From contig NQMI01000083.1 in assembly GCA_002270565.1 (NCBI GenBank), forward strand, positions 145,510 through 209,509: a stretch of DNA of 64,000 nt, in the 5' to 3' direction. Both the position numbers and the translations under genes were made by a program. The notes under the pieces are model-generated. The model saw only the letters and a list, made by a program, of their open reading frames with translations. It made no database searches and was not told the origin of the DNA. This DNA is from Stenocarpella maydis (lineage: Eukaryota; Ascomycota; Sordariomycetes; Diaporthales; Diaporthaceae). This document shows positions 57,831 through 64,000 of this stretch, piece after piece (the first letter of the stretch is position 1; every line of letters begins with the position of its first letter).

Positions 57831-58171
57831 TGCTACCTTATTAGGGTTAGGGTTAGGGATCCACTAGAATTAATAGGATTCATATTAATTTCATTAAGTA
57901 ATACCTAATTAATAGAATCACCATTGATCTTATTAAGTCACTAAGAGTTAAAATATATATGTAAGATATGGTTATCATTATAATAAATAGCTTTTATAGA
58001 ATAGACTCTTTAGTTATTAATCTAAGTATTTAATCCTAGTATTGGATAGCCTTATAGCTAGTAATTATTGTTAATTAATACTATTACTTAATAACCGCCT
58101 AATAATGTATTCCGAATATAAACCCTTAATCTTTTAGGTTTAACGTACTCGGAAACCCTCTGATCATTACA
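57831..58171 (+). repeat. 3' LTR of chromovirus
   Basis: Begins TGCTACC, ends CATTACA and contains TTAGGGTTAGGGTTAGGG near its start. It is collinear with the 5' LTR and with the inverted copy at 54373-54715. Confidence 0.85.
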
Positions 58172-60170
58172 GTGGACTAATAGGTACCTTTTAACTAGGA
58201 ATACTAATAAAACGATATATTGCAAAATATTAAAGGTATATACTTATTTCTTAATAGATTTATACATATATATATTATTGAAAGATTTATATTATACCTG
58301 TTTTAAATATATTTAAATTTATAAAATTAATTAAAAATACGTAATTAAGTATAGGTACTATTAACTGGTACTAATATCTATTTGATATCTAGCCTTAGGT
58401 AGGTACTAGAGTAGGCTAAAGTTAATGAATTTGCTTGAAAATAGCTGCTTCCTGGTCCTAGCTGCTTGCTGGTACCCTACGTTAGTATAAAAATAATATA
58501 AAGTTTAAAAGTATAACTAGTATTAAAAAAGCGATTTCATTAAAATAATAATACATCTAAGCTGTTATATATATCCTTTAACTTTATTTAGTTAATAGAT
58601 TATTTAAAACTAAATACTTAAATATAATTAAAACTAATTAATACCAATTATACATTATTTGAATTTAATTAAGTATCAAGGTTAATATAAGTTAGTTTAT
58701 ATGATGAATATAATCTACTTATTAATATAATATATATATTAATAAACTATATTGGCTATATTATTTCAGTTATCAAGGAAATATTTAGCTATTATAATTA
58801 ATCATATATTTAATAAGTATTTATTTCTTAGTTGTATTAAATTTATGAATATTAATATGTCATTCTTTATGATTATATTATCCATTTACTTTAAATTATA
58901 ATATTATATATATAATATTGAAGATTTAATTAGCCTCATATATTCTTAAAAGTTTCAGGTTCCCTTTTTTAACTTTTTTTAATAATATAAATTCTTAGAA
59001 ATATCCTTCCTTCTTAATATAGAAGATATATATCATGATTATAAAATACTAATATATTAAGTCTTTATTCAAGAAATGTAATATTAACCAATACAAAAAA
59101 TGAAAGTAATAACTAATATTAAAAGAATTATTTTATTAAAACCTCCATTCTTATAAGCCTCTTTATACTTATTTTAATGCCTTTAACTTAATAAATTTAG
59201 TTATAACTAATTAATGAATTATAGTTAGTACTGATTAGTGCTAATTATTATTTATTATATAGCCCTAGGTAAGTACTAAAGTTATCAAAAGTTGGTAAAT
59301 ATTGTATAATTAATCTACTTCCTTCTATAGTCTCCTTATTAATAAACTGTATTAGTAGTTTTCGCCTTATAGGAGCGCTTCAAGAAATCATTATATATAT
59401 TCTTAATCATTAACTTATACTACTTAACTGCTATTGAGACTTAAAATTGCCTTTATAAGGCTATTATTTTAATATTTAACATTAACTTCATAAAGGTAAT
59501 AAAAGAATAACAATATTTTATTGCTGTGAACTTAATAAGTAATTAAGAAAATAAGCTTCATAATACTCGTATAAAATAATAAATATTAAAACCTATTTAG
59601 CTATAGTTTAAACATTAATGCTTTTAATATAAAGTAATTTTCTTAGTTTAATACTAGTATATGTAATTTAGTAATTATTCTTTCAAGGATATACTATATA
59701 ATAATTTTTTATGAAGTAAATTAAATTTTTCTATCTTTTTAAATCAATTATTTCCATTTTTATTAAGAAGAGGAACTTAAAATATAATTATTAGAAGTTA
59801 GCAGTTATGCGTTAATAATACCCGTGCGTGAAGGGGGTGGTGCCTAAAACGGTAGTCTCACTTGGACCATGCCATCTTGATAACCAAGACCCAATCGCCA
59901 TCGAAGTACTAGAAATGGTACCTGGTCGTGATGGGTGGGGATGAATGCAATCATACAAGGAACTTAACGTTTCTGATCCCTGAAGATGTGTACAATGCCG
60001 GGGGCTATACCCCGCAAGCTCCACATAATTACAGCGAGACTGGGCAGATACCAGCCATCATGTAGGTTGGTAATAAGTGGTGGCGAATGTCTAGTCGTCC
60101 GGCGATCTATAGTCGTGCCAAAATCTCCCGTGTTAAAGACATAAACCTCACGAGCTGGCGAGAACGAGCC
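58172..60170. other. AT-rich RIP-like region without genes
   Basis: Very AT-rich to about 59800 with no readable gene. Diverged similar stretches (around 58500-58680 and 59100-59290) suggest two remnants of one repeat family. From 59810 the composition returns to normal and the promoter of the regulator follows. Confidence 0.6.
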
Positions 60171-62333
60171 ATGGCTAAGTTCATGCCAGTCAGCGTCATC
60201 ACTGCTTGCGAATCATGCCGGTCCCGAAAGGTGAAGTGCGACAAAGTGCACCCACGATGTGGTCAATGTCTGAAGCATAGCTTCGAGTGTGTCTTTGTGC
60301 ACGAGAGACTTAAGAGAGGTCCTCGCAAGGGAGAACTCGAGCGGCTTAAAGCCCAAGTTAGTACGTTCGTCCGTTCCATGTCTGTACCATTCCCCCGGAG
60401 CTTGCTTCGCATGTATGGATCGTGCGTACTAACGCTGTATGAAGCGACTTTGAAGCAGAAGCTAGCAGTGCAACAAGCCCAAGACCAGTTGATGTCGCCG
60501 ACTGTTCATATGGCAGGTCCTAGCGAAGTGGCTGCAACCCAGGCAGGAATATCTAAACATGTTACATGGAGTAATTCTCAGACTGACCAAGAATCTCACC
60601 ATGAGAACCACTGCAGCAATGTGGTGTCTGATGTGTATTCTGGCGCCGGTACTGACAGCATCCAGGGTTGGGATGCCAGAGCGGATCCGGAGTTCATGGC
60701 GTGGCTCGACCTCACTCTCCCTTCGACAGATCTCTGCTTGCCAATGGAGGTTTCCAGCCAGCACTCGTACATACGGGACACGGGACAGCTCGGGGTTAGT
60801 TTAAACAAATTAGTTAAGGCGGACTTGTAAGACTTAACTGACACCACCATAAATATGGTCGAAAAACTGACTTTTCCCTTTATGGTAGAGAAGCAACATA
60901 CTTTGATAGGGCACACTCCTTTATGCCTTTACTGCACAGAAACCGCTTTCACTCTTGGGCCGACCTTGATGTGATCACGCCGAGTCAGAACTGCTTGCGG
61001 GCCGCGGTATGGACAGTCGCAGCAGCTCTTTGCCCTCGCTTCCACGACATGTACATGAACCTCTATACGCACACGAGGCAGCTCTTGCAGGCTCTGGATG
61101 GTGGCCAGCAGGGGCACTTGTGGGCACCTGTGGGCACATTACAGCTTGAGCAGATCCAAGCATGGCTCCTCATTGGCCACTGCGACTTTATTCGGCACGA
61201 TCGCGACGTGGCTAGACTTTCAGCAACGAGAATATCTCGCCTCGTGCAGGCTGCACGTTTCAACCTGCGGCATACAGGAGATAGTATTGCCGACGATACG
61301 GGGCTCCTGACACCTCACTGTGCAGGCAGTAGCGTAGACTTCACATTACAGGAGGAGAGAGGTCGGGCCTTCTGGGTTGCGTTTTGCTTCGATCGAATGG
61401 TCCACTCGCTCGACCACTGTCATTTCACTTTACAAGACGAGACGGTAAGCAAGCCCACTCTCTCGCGGCTTAGGTCTGTGGCTAACCAAAGCCCCGATTC
61501 TCTTGGTCACAATTAGGCATATCTACCGCTACCGTGGCCCGAGGCCGCATACCAGGCTTCAGAGCCAACCGTAATGCCTACCCTCGCCGACATACTCGAA
61601 GCAGCACGTGTAGACATGCAAGTGTGCTTTGCAGAAAGTATAGTTGCGGTTACCCTTTATGGACGATGTCTAACCCACAGACGGCTTGCGGCAGCCACGA
61701 AGGTGCGGAAGACGCCAATACCACCTGAATTAAGCAGTGGCGCAGCGGCCGGTGACGGCGAGTGTCAAAGGCGGCACGCTTGGCTCGTCCAGGCTCTGGA
61801 CCTGCGGTTCCGGTCCGGAGACCAATCCCCGGTTAGGGCTTCTACGCCCTTGTTCGTCCTCGCTCACCTCTTGAAGCATGGCTGCGCCGTGCACCTGCTC
61901 GAGACACTCGTCGAGCACATGGACGACCCGGAGCTGCACGTTGACCAGGTCTACAATGCCTACAGCTCGGTTGTCAATATAGCGCAGTTTACAACCACGC
62001 TTCCTCAAGCTGCCTGTTTGAAGGTAAGTCCATTTTCGCCCATGGCTGCAAATGTCTTTGTCCTATTCAAGCCATTGTTGACTCGCGAGCCTCCAGATGC
62101 ATCCACTCATACCGATCGTCTTGTCCGGAGCGTTCAACTTTGTGAACAAGTACAAGTATATTCTACAGCGAGACCGCGACCCGGCAAGCATAAACCAGAT
62201 CTTGCAATGCTTGGTGGTGCAGTTGGAGAAGTTCGAGGATGTTCATATTGTAGCAAAAGACTTCCTTGAGAAGTATCGGTCCGATGCATGCACTGGTACC
62301 GGAGCCTTAGCGGGCTCCTTGAACGATGGTTAA
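60171..62333 (+). CDS. Zn2Cys6 transcription factor, subtelomeric
   Basis: Five exons inferred: 60171-60356, 60456-60766, 60889-61444, 61517-62023 and 62097-62333; 598 aa in consistent phase. Zinc cluster CESCRSRKVKC...CGQCLKHSFEC (spacing 2-6-6-2-6), then a basic linker and a short coiled coil (GELERLKAQ joining QKLAVQQAQDQL). The regulatory domain reads ATYFDRAHSFMPLLHRNRF, TLQLEQIQAWLLIGHCDF, GRAFWVAFCFDRM and LPLPWPEAAYQ, matching the fungal_trans (PF04082) order, and the C-terminus ends KYRSDAC...SLNDG. The start ATG at 60171 has GCC before it; the in-frame ATG at 60087 is an alternative. The donor of intron 2 (GTACAT) is the least certain site; the region up to 60838 can also be read through. 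Despite lying between RIP-affected blocks the gene shows no stop codons. Confidence 0.82.
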
Positions 62334-63830
62334 ACCGTATTTGTTTGTTCACAAGTAACAAACAGAACACCTACCAGTTAATACGCAACGAGCAGCCCAT
62401 ACACAGTTCATTTAGATAAAACGTGTGAAATAAAGGACAGGACGGGTTATTAAACAGTCAAAGCTGAAAGAATGGTGGGTATACTATTATTTTGGAATCA
62501 GCGGAATATATACGGGTCCCGCAACGTACCAACCCCGAGCACTCATGTCCATGCACCACATAATCCATTGTTACCACCCAATATATCGTGATCTGACATC
62601 ATGCACAACGAGCACAAAGAGAATGTCCGACTTATCACAGTGATCGTAAGAAACAGCCGTCTTATTTGCATAAGAACGCATATCAACATAGATGTTTTGG
62701 CTCTATCTGGGTGTACTGTGATATCAGCCATCAGACCAAACACTTCTAACTCGGAAGAAGATATTATGACACTGATGCCTTGCGATTTATATATATCTCG
62801 TTCTATAGATCTTTGCCGAAATCATAGAACTGAGGTTAATATCTTATTGAAATAAAAACCAGACTTTGAGTGGGGACCTTGCGTGACCCCACAATCTTGA
62901 TGTCACAAGCGATACGTTGCATATAACGTATGTAACTACATGACTCACTTCTACCACCCTGGTGAGCTTTACAGAAGTTAGCATCGGCAGTTATATCTTA
63001 CTAAACGCAGCTTAAAACATACTTCCAGAAGTCATGTCTATAACAGATGTCTCAACTAACTTGCTAATCTTTACAATTTAACTATTTATATTAAGTTATA
63101 TAGTTTGAACCTGGTCTGAATTAGGTTGATGATGATCTATAATTTCTTCAATCGAGTAAATGTCAGTTTAAGGCGAATGTACGGTTTTAGCCCCCATCTT
63201 TAACTTTCGGAAATGAATGCCGGCTTGTGATTACATGGCTGAACTACGAGTCAGGGACGTCCGATTATGACGTGGCAGGTGCCAGGGGTTAGAAATATCT
63301 TAGCAGAGTGTATGAAGGCATAGCCCAAAATTCTTTACTAAGGCGCAGGGGTCCCTTGGCCCTGCATGCTTTTCAATACTTTGCCGCGGTTCTAACTTTA
63401 GTAACGGTTATTCCCTAGAATTAATGGTTATATTTTTCTCTTTAGTTCTTCCGTTATCAATAAATAATCATAGTTTTTAATGAACTAGCTAGCTTTCCTT
63501 ATAACTAATATAAAGGAAAAACTTAATAAGAAGGATTTAGTTTTAATACTTTTTTTTATAGAAATAATAAAATATATCTTCTTCCTTAATTAAAAAGAAC
63601 TTAAAAAATATATAATATATTTTAGTTAATATTACTTAATATCTTTAATATTAAGCTAAATAAAAAAGGTTTCCTAACTAAACAATATATATATAGTTAT
63701 AAGAAGAAGAGAGGCATATATTATTTAGTATGGGTCTAAGTATAGGTGATATGTAATTAAAATAATAATATTGTAATTTTTACCTAAGTTCAGAGACAAA
63801 ATTTTGGGTAAGTTTCGTCCTTCATATCCC
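62334..63830. other. subtelomere-like noncoding region
   Basis: Normal composition to about 63400, then strongly AT-rich with poly-A/T patches. Short frames (62543-62743 minus, 62601-62855 plus) overlap each other and match nothing known. Confidence 0.55.
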
Positions 63831-63897
63831 AGGGTTAGGGTTAGGGTTAGGGTTAGGGTTAGGGTTAGGGTTAGGGTTAGGGTTAGGGTTAGGGTTA
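63831..63897 (+). repeat. telomeric repeat tract (TTAGGG)10
   Basis: AGGG followed by ten exact TTAGGG units (63835-63894) and TTA. The G-rich strand runs toward increasing coordinates, as at a right chromosome end, but non-telomeric sequence follows directly, so here it is an interstitial tract. Confidence 0.97.
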
Positions 63898-64000
63898 AAG
63901 ACACGACCTTACAGGAGCCCTAACTGAACTGAGCCGGCTCACATTCAAGAATGATGCGGGTACTGCCTCATAGACGCACTAGTACTGGCAGCTTCTAACC
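63898..64000. other. sequence distal to telomeric tract
   Basis: About 100 bases of balanced composition without telomeric units; no feature recognised. Confidence 0.6.

Larger units (their letters stand above)
42380..58171 (+). mobile_element. Ty3/gypsy chromovirus, decayed and interrupted
   Basis: Bounded by direct LTRs (42380-42733 and 57831-58171). The gag start (about 42820-43119) and the pol end (RNase H, integrase and chromodomain, about 54955-56570) remain in the correct order. About 11.8 kb of other material lies between them, and protease and reverse transcriptase are not visible. Frames are broken throughout, with strong AT bias and many TAG/TAA codons, as RIP would give. No 5-bp target duplication is evident (CTACT before, GTGGA after), so recombination or deletion has probably altered the ends. 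Confidence 0.8.

Noticed and set aside
63831..63897. True chromosome end
   Set aside because: Non-telomeric sequence continues for 103 bases after the last partial unit, so within this window it is internal.
1..64000. CRISPR arrays, bacterial operons, prophage
   Set aside because: No regularly spaced repeats with unique spacers. Gene structure, introns and tRNA intron are fungal nuclear.

Overview
The window reads as a filamentous ascomycete chromosome segment, probably Sordariomycete-like (order-level assignment is inference). The reasons are short GT-AG introns with CTGAC/CTAAC-type branch sites, four Zn2Cys6 transcription factors, a CE5 esterase, a GH31 alpha-xylosidase, (TTAGGG)n telomeric repeats, and AT-rich blocks of transposon relics whose reading frames are broken mainly by CAG-to-TAG changes, as expected from RIP.

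Layout: 1-9671 is GC-rich with one gene, a YVH1-type dual-specificity phosphatase. 9672-13509 is a decayed Mutator-like element with matching terminal inverted repeats; a second, pogo-like element (45-bp perfect inverted repeats, TA duplication) is nested in it. 13900-26500 is an accessory block: a broken CE1 acetylxylan esterase, a Zn2Cys6 regulator, a three-exon secreted CE5 esterase with an anchor-like tail, an unrecognised ORF, a ten-exon protein kinase and an intracellular GH31 alpha-xylosidase. Together these suggest xylan/xyloglucan use, partly decayed. 27695-41510 holds a secreted Cys-rich single-pass membrane protein, an intron-containing tRNA-Ser(CGA), and two Zn2Cys6 regulators. One of these regulators has 13-nt and 10-nt micro-exons inside its zinc cluster.

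41.9-60 kb is a large AT-rich nest. A Ty3/gypsy chromovirus (LTRs at 42380 and 57831; gag start, RNase H, integrase and chromodomain still readable) is interrupted by a second LTR element (43126-51081) that has a protease-like motif but no RT I can see. Next come a partial second copy of that element, an unclassified DNA element with inverted ends, and a less mutated inverted copy of the chromovirus LTR. 60171-62333 is an intact five-exon Zn2Cys6 regulator. The window ends in subtelomere-like AT-rich DNA with ten TTAGGG units at 63835-63894, followed by 106 bp of non-telomeric sequence.

Exon structures were inferred by hand from splice signals, reading phase and family motifs; no alignment or RNA evidence was available. 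Family names rest on motif recognition.
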